A stretch of DNA of 64,000 nt from Finegoldia magna (GTDB lineage Bacteria; Bacillota; Clostridia; Tissierellales; Peptoniphilaceae): contig NZ_QGTH01000002.1 in the NCBI RefSeq assembly GCF_003182075.1, positions 1 to 64,000 of the forward strand, written 5' to 3'. This document shows, piece after piece, positions 53,717 through 63,332 of this stretch. The notes below the pieces were generated by a model. That model was not told the DNA's origin, made no database searches, and worked only from the letters and a program-made list of their open reading frames with translations. The position numbers and the translations under genes are program-made. Positions within the stretch are counted from its first letter, which is position 1; each line of letters opens with the position of its first letter.

Positions 53717-54309
53717 CTTTTGAAAATCCTATCGAAAAATCCGATTTTCGCTTCTTTGTCTTGTTTGTAATTTTGGATAATTTCAGTTAGTTTTTCATCG
53801 ACATTTTCAGAATAGGAATTAATTTTCTTCTCGTATTCTTTTGTGAACTCTAATTTTCCAATGTATCTGTAATCAGATTTTCTTTTAGATGATGAATCCG
53901 TAATTTGATACAATTTTTTTGCGTGAGATTTTTCTTCATTTCCCCACATTATTTCTTCATCAAATTCTATTCCAATATCTTCAGTGAATATTACAATGTC
54001 AAACTCATTTAATTTATCCAATAAATTTTGGTAATCATCAATTGTAGCAGAATATTTGTCGGGTTTTATGGTTGAAGGTATAATGTATCTATCTTCTTTG
54101 ATTTTTATCATGGATTTCTTGTAATCGACAACCTGACTCAACACATCTAGTGTGTCATAAACGCAGTAATCCTCCACCCCTAATGCGTATTCTATTTCTC
54201 TTGATTTTTCAGAATTTACTATTAAAATTTTTCCGTCTAATAAATTACAAAGGCTTTGTATCAACAAAGCCTTTTTTTGTAATTGTGAATTAACGAGTAC
54301 TGTTTTCAT
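53713..54309 (-). CDS. MinD-like protein lacking the Walker A loop
   Basis: This ~199-residue protein sits where minC-minD lie in many Firmicutes, between mrdA and rng. It aligns with MinD through GKILIVNSEKSREIEYALG (MinD: VDTD..RNLD..MGL), YDTLDVLSQVVDYKKSMIK (YDLVDVV.G...QAL), YIIPSTIKPDK (PA...DK) and a C-terminal basic amphipathic helix EAKIGFFDRIFKR like the MinD membrane anchor. The deviant P-loop KGGxGKTT is absent: the N-terminus reads MKTVLVNSQLQKKALLIQS. ATP-driven dimerisation should be lost. No minC is present. The start is uncertain (54309 or the ATG at 54318). The frame is intact and overlaps both neighbours, arguing against a dead gene. Confidence 0.65.
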   Translation of the reverse strand: MKTVLVNSQLQKKALLIQSLCNLLDGKILIVNSEKSREIEYALGVEDYCVYDTLDVLSQVVDYKKSMIKIKEDRYIIPSTIKPDKYSATIDDYQNLLDKLNEFDIVIFTEDIGIEFDEEIMWGNEEKSHAKKLYQITDSSSKRKSDYRYIGKLEFTKEYEKKINSYSENVDEKLTEIIQNYKQDKEAKIGFFDRIFKR

Positions 54310-57300
54310 ACATATCATTCTCACTCTCAGTATTTTCTTGTTTTTCGTCTTTTTCTTTTTTTAATTTCAACGCTTCTGCCATTATATCTCTTGTCATTGG
54401 CCCATTATTCGTGCTCGTTCCACCTTGCATAATAACTGTTACCACTGCAACTTTAGGATTTTCAACTGGAGCAAATCCAATCATCCATGCGTGGTTATCA
54501 TAAGTCTCTCCAGTTACTGGATTAACCCCAACTTGGGCTGTTCCTGTCTTAACTCCCGCAGAAACTGGGAAGTTTTTAAAAGTATTTTTTTCGTAGCCTT
54601 CAGTCGTAGCCAAGTGAAGTCCTTTTCTGATATATTCCAAATTTTCGTAATTTTTCAATTTGATTCTTTCACTTTTCTTTTCGTTTTTAAATAGCGATGT
54701 GGAATTGTCATTGGATTTTACTTCATTTACAAGCGATAACTTGTTCAAGTATCCATTATTTGCAAATGCAGAAATATATCTTGCCATTTGAAGTGGCGTG
54801 TATGCGTTCTGTCCTTGACCGATAACTACGTTCAACATATCACCGATATTCCACTTTGATTGGCTCAAATAATCGAATTTGATTTTATCGGCGAACGAAT
54901 TTCTCTCTCCGTCCAATTTCTTTTCTGCATCAAATCCCAAACTATCCAATGTATTTATAATATTGCTTCTCGTTTGAAGATTTTTATCATCTGCTAATAG
55001 TACTATTTTATCGATTTTGGATTTCATTTCCTTTGGAGTAAATACTTCTCCTTCTTTTACATATTTTTCCGCATTTTTTTCCAAAAATCTTCTGAATATT
55101 GCTTTGAAGTTATTTTCTTTTATTTGTGGGTCTGGAACTGTTCCAGAATTTTCTGCTGGAATATTGATATCTATTCCAGTTTTACTGCCTAGTCCAAGTT
55201 TTCTTGCAGTAGACACTAATTCGTCAACACTTAATTGGTACCCCAAATCTCTGGAACGTCTTTGATCCTTTCCAAGTGCTAGAGAATAATAATAGTAGTT
55301 ACAACTGTCCCTTAGTGCTTTCATCACATTGTCGCTACCGTGAGTTCCTTTGTGTTCATTCCATATCCAACAACCGAATATAGAACCGCCGACATCTACG
55401 TATCCTCCGCATTTTATTTCATGATAAGGATCAAATCCACCCTCTAATGCTGCAAGAGAAGTATTAAGTTTGAAAATAGAACCTGGTTGCATCGCAGCTT
55501 GCATTGGAATGTTATACAAAGGTCTTGGGGATATTGGATCTTTTGGATCTTCTGCTTGTAAACTTTCCCAATCAGTTTGTGAAATCCCAGTTGAAAACAA
55601 ATTTGGATTATAAGATGGGAATGAAGCCATTGCAAGTATTTCTCCAGTTTCAACATCTACTGCAACTGCTGCACCACTTTTTGCATTTTTATATCCAGCT
55701 AAAGTTTTGTCGCCCCATTCGGATACATAAGTTCCTCCAGAGCTTACGGCTTTTATAGATTTTTTCAAAGATTCTTCGGCAACTCTTTGAACATTAGTGT
55801 CAATACTCAAATACACATTGTCGCCAGGAATTGCTTTTTTCTCAGACAAAGTTTCAGTTCTATTTCCTTTGCTGTCGACCATAACTCTCAAAGATCCGTC
55901 TTGTCCTTTTAATGCATCTTCCTTGCTTTCTTCAATTCCAGTTTTACCAATCAAAGCATCCTTGCTGTAGCCTTTTTGTTTTACGTATTCTTCAATTTCT
56001 TTCTCAGTAGAAATCTTTCCGATATATCCCAACACGTGACTTAGTTCTTCACCATTAGGATAATATCTAACTGACCTTGTCGCTACCTCTATTCCTTGGT
56101 TTTTTCCAAATCTTTCCTCGATGCTACTCACGGATTCTTCCCTTAAATTGTAGCTTAGAGCGATTGGCTCATAACCTTTTTGTCCTTTGTTTTTTAATTG
56201 ATTGTAAATACTTACGATGTTGTAGGCATCGTATTTTGAATATTTTTCGCATTTATTTTTCTTCAAAATTTCTTCATACAAAAGCTTAACATCAGAATTT
56301 ATTTCCTTGTCGTAACTCTTGTAGAAATCTTCCATATTTTTTTCGTAAATGTATTTCCAATCATTAACACTAATCGAAGGATTGATGTTGTTTTCAGTGT
56401 TTACCGATTGAGCAATAAGTTTTATATCATCGTCTGTGATGAACTTATACGCCAAATTATTTGAATTCAATAAATCTGCAACGTGTTTGTATGGATCTGT
56501 AGACTTTTTACTTTCTGTGACAAACTTAGCCTTAACTTTTGGATTTTGCTTGTCTTTTTCATCCAAGCTAAACTCTACATTTGTTTGTATTCCGTTTTTC
56601 TTGAGTAAGTTTAGGGCTTTTTCCAACACGATAGTTTTCTTGTCATCTTCTACATCTACTTTTTTCAAAAGCTCAACTATAGTATTGTCTTTTACAATAT
56701 TTACAAAATCGTCAGCAGCTTCTGTTTTAAAATCAATTTTGTTGGACAACTTCATCATTTCAACTTTCTTCTCCAAAAGTTTTTGGTTGTCTTTGAGTTC
56801 CATATCTTTCAGAACGATATTATCTTGAAGATTTTCCTTTTCCAATTCCTTGTAAACCATCGACCTAATGACGCTGTCGTTCAAAAGTTTTCTGATAATT
56901 GATTTGTCTTTTTGAATTATCGTAGCAATCGCAGAATTAACATCTGAAGTTTCCTTTAGTCCGTGTTTTTTTAGTAACTTCACGGTTTCTTTGTCATTTG
57001 TATCGAACTTTGTATTATCTTTACGATCCAATTTCAAAGTCAAACCTTTTGAACGAAGTGCATTCAAGCAATAATCCAAGACTGTTTTCTTATAAATTCC
57101 TTGATTAGTTTCTTGTGTGTAAGTCTTATCGATCAGATTTGCCATTATGTTTTTATCCATGACAATTGATGCCACTTTATCAAGCGGTGATTTATCTTCT
57201 TTCAAATAATCGTCCGTATTTCTGTAAGTAAAAGCGTTAAGTGCGATTGGAAAATCTTCGGTGTTCATCGAACCATCTTTTTCCAAAATTCTCGATAAAT

Positions 57301-57616
57301 TCAACAATGCGTCATTACTATCGTCAAGCTTCATTTGTTTGATTTGATCTTTGTACAAATTAGCAACATATACATTTTTCGTCGTAGCTAACAATTCTCC
57401 GTTTCTGTCGTAAATATTTCCCCTAGGAGCAGGGATTTTGACTTCACGAAGTCTATTATTCTTGGCAATATCCCTGTAGTAGTTTCCTTTAATCAATGTC
57501 AAATGCATCAATTTCAAAGTAAGTACGGTCATCATTATCGCCAATATCACAATAATTATCGTAAATCTATCGTATTTTTCAAGTTTTTTAAAAAATTTAT
57601 TGTCAAATTTCTTCAT
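54290..57616 (-). CDS. mrdA: Penicillin-binding protein 2, unusually long
   Basis: This class B transpeptidase cross-links peptidoglycan during peripheral growth. It has one membrane segment (about 20-42), the start of the dimerisation domain (IPAPRGNIYDRNGELLA), then an extra lysine-rich, alpha-helical region of roughly 350 residues before VATRSVRYYPNGE resumes the family pattern. The transpeptidase motifs are SIFK near 713, SCN near 770 and KTGTAQ near 1022. At 1109 residues it is much longer than E. coli PBP2 (633). The start at 57616 follows TGAGGT; an in-frame TTG upstream is part of the ribosome site. It is in the mre operon. Confidence 0.9.
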   Translation of the reverse strand: MKKFDNKFFKKLEKYDRFTIIIVILAIMMTVLTLKLMHLTLIKGNYYRDIAKNNRLREVKIPAPRGNIYDRNGELLATTKNVYVANLYKDQIKQMKLDDSNDALLNLSRILEKDGSMNTEDFPIALNAFTYRNTDDYLKEDKSPLDKVASIVMDKNIMANLIDKTYTQETNQGIYKKTVLDYCLNALRSKGLTLKLDRKDNTKFDTNDKETVKLLKKHGLKETSDVNSAIATIIQKDKSIIRKLLNDSVIRSMVYKELEKENLQDNIVLKDMELKDNQKLLEKKVEMMKLSNKIDFKTEAADDFVNIVKDNTIVELLKKVDVEDDKKTIVLEKALNLLKKNGIQTNVEFSLDEKDKQNPKVKAKFVTESKKSTDPYKHVADLLNSNNLAYKFITDDDIKLIAQSVNTENNINPSISVNDWKYIYEKNMEDFYKSYDKEINSDVKLLYEEILKKNKCEKYSKYDAYNIVSIYNQLKNKGQKGYEPIALSYNLREESVSSIEERFGKNQGIEVATRSVRYYPNGEELSHVLGYIGKISTEKEIEEYVKQKGYSKDALIGKTGIEESKEDALKGQDGSLRVMVDSKGNRTETLSEKKAIPGDNVYLSIDTNVQRVAEESLKKSIKAVSSGGTYVSEWGDKTLAGYKNAKSGAAVAVDVETGEILAMASFPSYNPNLFSTGISQTDWESLQAEDPKDPISPRPLYNIPMQAAMQPGSIFKLNTSLAALEGGFDPYHEIKCGGYVDVGGSIFGCWIWNEHKGTHGSDNVMKALRDSCNYYYYSLALGKDQRRSRDLGYQLSVDELVSTARKLGLGSKTGIDINIPAENSGTVPDPQIKENNFKAIFRRFLEKNAEKYVKEGEVFTPKEMKSKIDKIVLLADDKNLQTRSNIINTLDSLGFDAEKKLDGERNSFADKIKFDYLSQSKWNIGDMLNVVIGQGQNAYTPLQMARYISAFANNGYLNKLSLVNEVKSNDNSTSLFKNEKKSERIKLKNYENLEYIRKGLHLATTEGYEKNTFKNFPVSAGVKTGTAQVGVNPVTGETYDNHAWMIGFAPVENPKVAVVTVIMQGGTSTNNGPMTRDIMAEALKLKKEKDEKQENTESENDMYENSTR

Positions 57617-57624
57617 TTTGTACC

Positions 57625-58116
57625 TCAAATAAACTTAAATTTTGGAAATTTAAATATCTTTTTGAACAATTTAAACAAAACATAATACAATAGAACATTT
57701 AAAATCATTTCGATTAAAATCGGTCCTTTTAAATAAGCTTTATTGAATCCATTTCCTGTAATATAGAGTACAAAATAATGAACGAGAGTGTAGTACAAAG
57801 TCACAAAAAACGTAAGTATCATACCACTTCTTGGATCTTCTTTGTTAATTCCTGCTTCGCTATTTCCAATTAAAAATCCTGATGTAAAATAAATCAACGC
57901 TCTTACTCCAATAACTGGACTGAATATCGCATCCTCAATTAGCCCAATTACCATACCGTTTAACGAGCCTGTATACGCACCAAACCCAATGGACAATAAC
58001 ACTACTATCGGTATGGAAATATTCGTGTACACATTGAACACTGAAATTCTGGAAAGAAGTGTCGCTTGGATTATGATGTCCAACAAAACTATCAAAAATA
58101 TTTTTAATTTGTTCAT
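57625..58116 (-). CDS. mreD: Rod-shape protein MreD
   Basis: MreD is the small membrane partner of MreC and the elongation machinery. The 163-residue protein has five hydrophobic segments and the typical pattern VVLLSIGFGAYTGSLNGMVIGLIED. It directly follows mreC and precedes mrdA by eight bases. Confidence 0.88.
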   Translation of the reverse strand: MNKLKIFLIVLLDIIIQATLLSRISVFNVYTNISIPIVVLLSIGFGAYTGSLNGMVIGLIEDAIFSPVIGVRALIYFTSGFLIGNSEAGINKEDPRSGMILTFFVTLYYTLVHYFVLYITGNGFNKAYLKGPILIEMILNVLLYYVLFKLFKKIFKFPKFKFI

Positions 58117-58971
58117 CTAATTCACTCCTTGTCCATCAACTATAAGAACGCGGTACATATTGTTGAAGTTGATTTGGGATTTACATTTGACAATTTTGGT
58201 GAAATTATCCTTTGTCTTGATAACCTCTGTTACTTCACCGATTTTGATATCTCTCGGATACACTCCTCCAAGTCCCGATGTTGTGATAATATCTCCAACT
58301 TTTACATCAGCATTAGAATCGTACATATATCCTTTTAAAATATCTTTTTCTTTTTCATTCAAAATCCCAACATCTTCGCTCTTTGCTAGTCTAAACCCTA
58401 CGTTGTTTCCACTATTCATAATAGTGTCCACTTTGCTATGGTTAAGTCCAACCTCCGTTACAACTCCAACTAAACCTTTTTCGATTCCATCATTTGAAGA
58501 CACAGCCTCTATCACGATGTCACCTTTTTTGATTTTATCCATTGAGCCTTTATCTATACTAAATCTAGTAAAAATATTCCCAGGATCTTTTCCTGTTATG
58601 AAAGCTTTTGTTTTTATAGTCCTATCCTTACTCAAAAGTTCGTATTCTTCTTGCAAATATCTCTTGTCACTTATAACTTTGTTCAAATTATCTACGTTTT
58701 TTCGTAGTTTTGCGTTTTCTACCGTTAATCTTTGATTATCTTCACGCATTTTTTTAGTTCCAAAAACATAATGAACTGATTCCTTGAATTTGGAGCCTAT
58801 CACATAAAACATTTTGTTAACAGGAGTAATCACTGTTCCTATCGCGTTTTCCCCAATAGACATGTAAGTTTTATTATTGTTTGATATTGTAATAGTCAAT
58901 ATGAGAAACAAAGTCACCGCAAAGAAGAACACTCTTTTTCTAAGCTTATTATTATATCCAAACTTAGCCAA
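58117..58971 (-). CDS. mreC: Cell-shape protein MreC
   Basis: MreC links the cytoskeleton to periplasmic PBP2. The 284-residue protein has one N-terminal membrane segment (about 12-28), a coiled coil (REDNQRLTVENAKLRKNVDNL, about 75-105) and the beta-domain with DKGSMDKIKKGDIV and TSGLGGVYPRDIKIGEV. It lies between mreB and mreD without gaps. Confidence 0.92.
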   Translation of the reverse strand: MAKFGYNNKLRKRVFFFAVTLFLILTITISNNNKTYMSIGENAIGTVITPVNKMFYVIGSKFKESVHYVFGTKKMREDNQRLTVENAKLRKNVDNLNKVISDKRYLQEEYELLSKDRTIKTKAFITGKDPGNIFTRFSIDKGSMDKIKKGDIVIEAVSSNDGIEKGLVGVVTEVGLNHSKVDTIMNSGNNVGFRLAKSEDVGILNEKEKDILKGYMYDSNADVKVGDIITTSGLGGVYPRDIKIGEVTEVIKTKDNFTKIVKCKSQINFNNMYRVLIVDGQGVN

Positions 58972-59967
58972 TTATTTGTCTCCCTTCTTTAAGAATTTGC
59001 CAATACCAATTCCCGTGCAATCCATCGGACTGTCCACTTTCAACACTTTAATTCCCAAAACATTTGTGATGTATTCATGAATGTAGTCGATAAGACTCAC
59101 TCCACCTACAATGTAGATTCCTTCTGCAATAATGTCGTTTGCAATATCCGGTGGAGTTTTCTCCAAAACTTTTCTCAAAGCTTCGATGCACATATCTGCT
59201 ATTGGCACAATCGCAGGTGTAATATCCTTCGCTCTAATCTCAACAGATTTTGGCATCGTGGATATCACATCAGTTCCCCCGACAATCATCGTGTTGTTTT
59301 CCCTGTCAGAATTCAATGTCGCAATCTTAAACTTAATCGCTTCTGCTGTTGAAATACCGATGTTAACTCCAAATTTTTTCTTCAAAATTTGTTTTATTTC
59401 TTGGTCAATATCTTCTCCACCGCTCTTGATGCAGTAGCTTGTAACAATTCCACCCAAACTAATCACAGAAGCTTCGATTGTACCTGCGCCTATGTTTAAA
59501 ACAATGTGTCCCGTTGGTTCATCTACATCGACACCCAATCCTTTAAGAGAAGCGATGTTTTCTTCAACCAATTTTACACTTCTCGCTCCAGAATTTAGCG
59601 CCAAATCTTCCACGCTTCTTCTCTCAACATCCGTCAAAGATGCAGACACCGATACACACACTTCTGGTTGAAAAACCGAAAAATTTGGTCTCGCTTTTTT
59701 AATAAAATACGAAAGCATACTAACAGTCGATTCAAAATCAGCTATAACGCCGTTTTCAATTGGACTTATCGCCACGATATTGTCAGGGGTTTTTCCAATC
59801 ATACTTTTCGCTTCAGTTCCCACTGCGACAATATCGTAATTATTTATATCTATAACTACAACGCTAGGTTCGTTGATTATTATTTTCCCATTTTCATCGG
59901 AAATAATGGAATTAGAAGTTCCCAAATCAATTCCCAAACCCTCTTGTTGAAATTTAAATAATTTCAT
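58972..59967 (-). CDS. mreB: Actin-like shape protein MreB
   Basis: MreB polymerises under the membrane and positions wall synthesis. The 331-residue protein has the phosphate-1 loop GIDLGTSNSII, the phosphate-2 loop LNIGAGTIEASVISLGG, CIKSGGEDIDQEI and the adenosine motif IYIVGGVSLIDYI. Phosphate-2 normally reads DIGGGTT in MreB; the change to NIGAGTI, in which the acidic residue is replaced by Asn, suggests altered ATPase. It follows radC with no gap. Confidence 0.88.
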   Translation of the reverse strand: MKLFKFQQEGLGIDLGTSNSIISDENGKIIINEPSVVVIDINNYDIVAVGTEAKSMIGKTPDNIVAISPIENGVIADFESTVSMLSYFIKKARPNFSVFQPEVCVSVSASLTDVERRSVEDLALNSGARSVKLVEENIASLKGLGVDVDEPTGHIVLNIGAGTIEASVISLGGIVTSYCIKSGGEDIDQEIKQILKKKFGVNIGISTAEAIKFKIATLNSDRENNTMIVGGTDVISTMPKSVEIRAKDITPAIVPIADMCIEALRKVLEKTPPDIANDIIAEGIYIVGGVSLIDYIHEYITNVLGIKVLKVDSPMDCTGIGIGKFLKKGDK

Positions 59968-60639
59968 TTAAAAATACATTCCTTTCCTCATACTCAGACT
60001 ATCGTTTGAGCTAACGATAATATGATCTAACACTTGTATTCCTACCAAATCTCCCACTTTATCCAACCTTTTTGTGACCTCGATGTCCGCATTTGATGGA
60101 ATAAGAGAACCTGAAGGATGATTATGTACTAAAATAATCGAATTCGCTCCCTTCTTAATAGCAGATTTGAAAACTTCTCTAGGATGAACGATAGATTGAT
60201 TGATAGTACCTTTGCTGATAAGTTCTTTGGAAATAATTCTATTTTTTGTATCGAGAAGTAGTGCATAGAAGTTTTCCACATCGCAACTCCCAATCTCATT
60301 ACAAAAAATCTCTGCAACGCTATCTGGATCATTCAGACTGAAACTATCCATCGCTTTTCTCAAGGCAAGTCTTCTTCCTATTTCAATTCCAGCTAAGATT
60401 GATGTAGCCTTTGCCATCCCAATTCCCTTTATTTTCATTAATTCCTCAACGCACAAATCCTTATAATCATTTTCGTTAATGTAATCGATGACTCTTTTGG
60501 ATAGAATTTCCACTCCCTCTTCTTTTATTCCAGTCTTCAAGATGATTTGCATCAATTCTTCATCGCTCATTGAAGAAATACCATTGATTTTCATTTTTTC
60601 TCTGGGTCTTAGGGACTCATTCATTTCCTTAACTCTCAT
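59968..60639 (-). CDS. radC: RadC/JAMM-domain protein
   Basis: The 223-residue protein has N-terminal helix-hairpin-helix motifs (MKIKGIGMAKA) and a C-terminal JAMM metalloprotease-like domain with the zinc motif VHNHPSGSLIPSNAD. Its activity is not established; radC precedes mreB in many Firmicutes. The ATG at 60639 has TAGGAG seven bases upstream. Confidence 0.92.
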   Translation of the reverse strand: MRVKEMNESLRPREKMKINGISSMSDEELMQIILKTGIKEEGVEILSKRVIDYINENDYKDLCVEELMKIKGIGMAKATSILAGIEIGRRLALRKAMDSFSLNDPDSVAEIFCNEIGSCDVENFYALLLDTKNRIISKELISKGTINQSIVHPREVFKSAIKKGANSIILVHNHPSGSLIPSNADIEVTKRLDKVGDLVGIQVLDHIIVSSNDSLSMRKGMYF

Positions 60640-60641
60640 TG

Positions 60642-61157
60642 TTATCTCCTATTATTAAACAAATAATTTTTTTGTTTAGAAAGTGCATTTGTTAGGTAAT
60701 TTGAAGTAAGTCCCACAAAAACACCCGTAAATATACTCAAAAACACCAAAATTGGCAAATAAACCAAAATTCTAAGATTGTTCAGCATAATTGCACACAC
60801 CAAAACTTGCGATAAGTTGTGGGTAAAAGCTCCAAACAAGCTAACGCCAATCAACGAAAAATATTTTCTCAAATATTTGTTGACCAAATACATCACAACA
60901 AGTGAGCTTACAGCTCCAGCCAATGAATAGAAAAAGCTTATAACAGCCCCTGTGATTAGCATTAGTAAAAATGATTTTAAGATTCCTATTACAAGAGAAT
61001 CCCTAAAACCAAAAACAATTAAGCATGTTAGTATTACAATGTTGCTAAGCCCAAGTTTTGCACCAGGCATTACGATTGGAAGTGGAATCATTGACTCAAT
61101 CAAGCTTACTACCAATGCAACTGCCGTTAAAATAGGAATATGTAATCTTTTCATCAA
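60642..61157 (-). CDS. Gx transporter-family membrane protein
   Basis: This 171-residue protein has five or six hydrophobic segments and the family signature MPGAKLGLSNIVIL and FGAFTHNLSQVLV. Gx/HepS-like proteins resemble ECF-type S components and are often annotated as heptaprenyl diphosphate synthase component I; neither role is proven. It overlaps the NusG-II gene by four bases and precedes radC by two. Confidence 0.8.
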   Translation of the reverse strand: MMKRLHIPILTAVALVVSLIESMIPLPIVMPGAKLGLSNIVILTCLIVFGFRDSLVIGILKSFLLMLITGAVISFFYSLAGAVSSLVVMYLVNKYLRKYFSLIGVSLFGAFTHNLSQVLVCAIMLNNLRILVYLPILVFLSIFTGVFVGLTSNYLTNALSKQKNYLFNNRR

Positions 61158-61531
61158 TAATTCACCACATCAATATCATCTTTGTTTTGTTTGTTAGCCT
61201 TAATTTCTACAACTAATTTGTTCGGCAAACAAACAATAACATCCCCTGGTTTATCTATCTTTCCTTTTAGCATACACAACTTGTCCGGACAATCAGATTC
61301 AGTAACTGCAACACTGTATCCATTAATATGAACAACGTTGTGACCGTATTTATTATCGATTTTATAATCATAATGATCGATTGGAAGTGTAATTTGTTTA
61401 ATTTCTTTTCCATTCACTTGAATTGAAACGTATTTGTCTTGTGAATTTACGTTATTAATATTTAAAATCACAAACAATACAGCTGAAAAACACAACAAAA
61501 ATCCAATCAAAATTTTATCATATTTAGTCAT
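61154..61531 (-). CDS. NusG domain II-containing exported protein
   Basis: The 125-residue protein has an N-terminal membrane anchor (about 8-25) and an extracellular NusG domain II fold marked by CPDKLCMLKG and VIVCLPNKLVVEI. It is the first gene of the shape operon. Together with the Gx transporter gene it forms a pair common in Firmicutes, thought to act in membrane redox or cofactor transport. The two cysteines may form a disulfide. Confidence 0.8.
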   Translation of the reverse strand: MTKYDKILIGFLLCFSAVLFVILNINNVNSQDKYVSIQVNGKEIKQITLPIDHYDYKIDNKYGHNVVHINGYSVAVTESDCPDKLCMLKGKIDKPGDVIVCLPNKLVVEIKANKQNKDDIDVVNY

Positions 61532-61616
61532 TAAATTCTCCTTTAAACTACCTTATAGTTTATCATTTTATCGTGTATCTTTTCAAGATTAAACAAAAAT
61601 GAAAATTCGTTTGCAA

Positions 61617-61655
61617 ATAAAAAGAACTTCGAAACTCAAATGCTTCGAAGTTCTT
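61617..61655 (-). terminator. Terminator of pcp
   Basis: AAGAACTTCGAA and TTCGAAGTTCTT form a perfect twelve-base-pair stem, followed by TTTTTA on the minus strand. Confidence 0.85.
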
Positions 61656-61692
61656 AAATCAAAATTTTTATGATTTTAAATCATATTTTATT

Positions 61693-62334
61693 TTAATGAG
61701 TTTTTCCACCTGTAACTTTGATGTCTTCATCATTGTCTATTACAGCTTCAATTGCTTTTTCCAATGCTTTTGCAATTGTATCCAAGTTCATTGAAGCAGT
61801 GTGTGGTTTATCTAAAACTTGTTCTGGTAAGAATGGAATGTGAATAAATCCAGTTCTCATATTAGGATATTCAGTAGCTCTTACATGAGCCATTCCGTAT
61901 GCAACATGGTTACATATGAATGTTCCTGCAGTGTTTGATACAGATGCTGGAATGTTTGCAGATTTAATGTTTTCAACCATTGCTTTGATTGGAAGAGTCA
62001 ACAAATATGCATCAGGGCCATCTTCGGCGATTTTTTCGTCGATTGGTTGGTTTCCTTCGTTATCTTTAATTCTACAATCGTCAACGTTGATTGCAACTCT
62101 CTCTACAGTGATGTCTTCACGTCCACCAGCTTGTCCGACTGATATTACAACATCTGGTTTAACTTCTTTTATCTTTTCTTTTAATTTATCTACACTTTTC
62201 CCAATAACTGTAGGAATTTCTATTTTGATTATTTCATTTCCTTTAATTGAATCAGGTAACAGCTTAACTGATTCAATTGCAGGGTTGATTTTTTCTCCGC
62301 CAAATGGATCAAATCCAGAAACTAAAATTTTCAT
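61693..62334 (-). CDS. pcp: Pyrrolidone-carboxylate peptidase (pyroglutamyl peptidase I)
   Basis: Pcp removes N-terminal 5-oxoproline from peptides in the cytoplasm. The 213-residue protein has [13 protein letters not shown], the catalytic glutamate in [12 protein letters not shown], the catalytic cysteine in [14 protein letters not shown] and the histidine in [12 protein letters not shown]. It is the last gene of a three-gene unit with two membrane proteins (DUF979, DUF969) and a terminator follows. Confidence 0.95.
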   Translation of the reverse strand: MKILVSGFDPFGGEKINPAIESVKLLPDSIKGNEIIKIEIPTVIGKSVDKLKEKIKEVKPDVVISVGQAGGREDITVERVAINVDDCRIKDNEGNQPIDEKIAEDGPDAYLLTLPIKAMVENIKSANIPASVSNTAGTFICNHVAYGMAHVRATEYPNMRTGFIHIPFLPEQVLDKPHTASMNLDTIAKALEKAIEAVIDNDEDIKVTGGKTH

Positions 62335-62345
62335 AAATTTACCTC

Positions 62346-63332
62346 CTAAAATGCTAATATCATTAATAATACAACATGAACAACTATTAGAGCTAAAGCA
62401 ACTGGAAGTTGCGCTTTAATAACTCCGTTTTTATCTTTCATCTCTAAGATTGCAGCTGGCACTATGTTAAAGTTTGCCGCCATTGGTGTAATCAAAGTTC
62501 CGCAATATCCAGCAGTCATACCAAGTGATGCTACAACAGCAGGATTTGCTCCTTTTGCCATCAATAATGGAACACCAATTCCTAGAGTAATAACAGTAAA
62601 TGCAGCGAATGCATTACCCATTATCATCGTAAATACAACCATTCCAACAATATATGCAACAGCTGCTGCAAATACTCCCGCATCGCCTACAATTCCAGCA
62701 GCCAAGCTACCTATTAGCTTTCCTACCCCTGCAGATGCAAATATAACTCCCAAACCACCTAATAATTGTGGTAGTAATGATGAAGATCCAACTTGCATCA
62801 GCATTTTTGTAGTGTCTTCTGCAGTTTCTTTTGCTTTTGGTTTTGCGATAATAATCGCAATAATCAAAGCCAATATTGATGAAATAGTAAGAACTTGTGC
62901 AGCTGACAATGAGAATATTCCATCAGTGTTTTTCAAAGGAATCTTAAAAGATTTCAATTGCGATAAAAGCATCGCACTAATTCCCATTACTAAAGCTGGA
63001 ATAAAAATCTTTCCTCCAACTTTTTCAGCATTTTTCATTCTTTCTTCTTCTGTTAGTTCTTTAAATTCTGCTGGCTTGATTTGGTTAGCAATTGATAATA
63101 CTCCCAATAATAAAAGTATAACACCTACAATTATTCCACCAGATTCTACATTTCTTACCAAGAATCCTCCACCAGCAAACAATACTCCAAGTAATATCCA
63201 AAAAAGCATTGTACCAATCTTTGCTTCTTTGTTGAATCTTGCACGAATACCAGTCATTATGCAGATAATTCCACATAAGATGTATGCTATCTCATCAAGA
63301 GCTATTTTATTATCTACAAAAAAATCAAGCAT
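62346..63332 (-). CDS. DUF979 membrane protein (probable transporter subunit)
   Basis: This 328-residue protein has about nine hydrophobic segments and the glycine-rich run [19 protein letters not shown] typical of DUF979. It is always found with DUF969, and both resemble anion or short-acid permeases of the CitMHS/GntP-like type. It lies between DUF969 (8-base overlap) and pcp (11 bases). Context suggests import of pyroglutamyl peptides or export of 5-oxoproline; the substrate is inferred. Confidence 0.8.
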   Translation of the reverse strand: MLDFFVDNKIALDEIAYILCGIICIMTGIRARFNKEAKIGTMLFWILLGVLFAGGGFLVRNVESGGIIVGVILLLLGVLSIANQIKPAEFKELTEEERMKNAEKVGGKIFIPALVMGISAMLLSQLKSFKIPLKNTDGIFSLSAAQVLTISSILALIIAIIIAKPKAKETAEDTTKMLMQVGSSSLLPQLLGGLGVIFASAGVGKLIGSLAAGIVGDAGVFAAAVAYIVGMVVFTMIMGNAFAAFTVITLGIGVPLLMAKGANPAVVASLGMTAGYCGTLITPMAANFNIVPAAILEMKDKNGVIKAQLPVALALIVVHVVLLMILAF

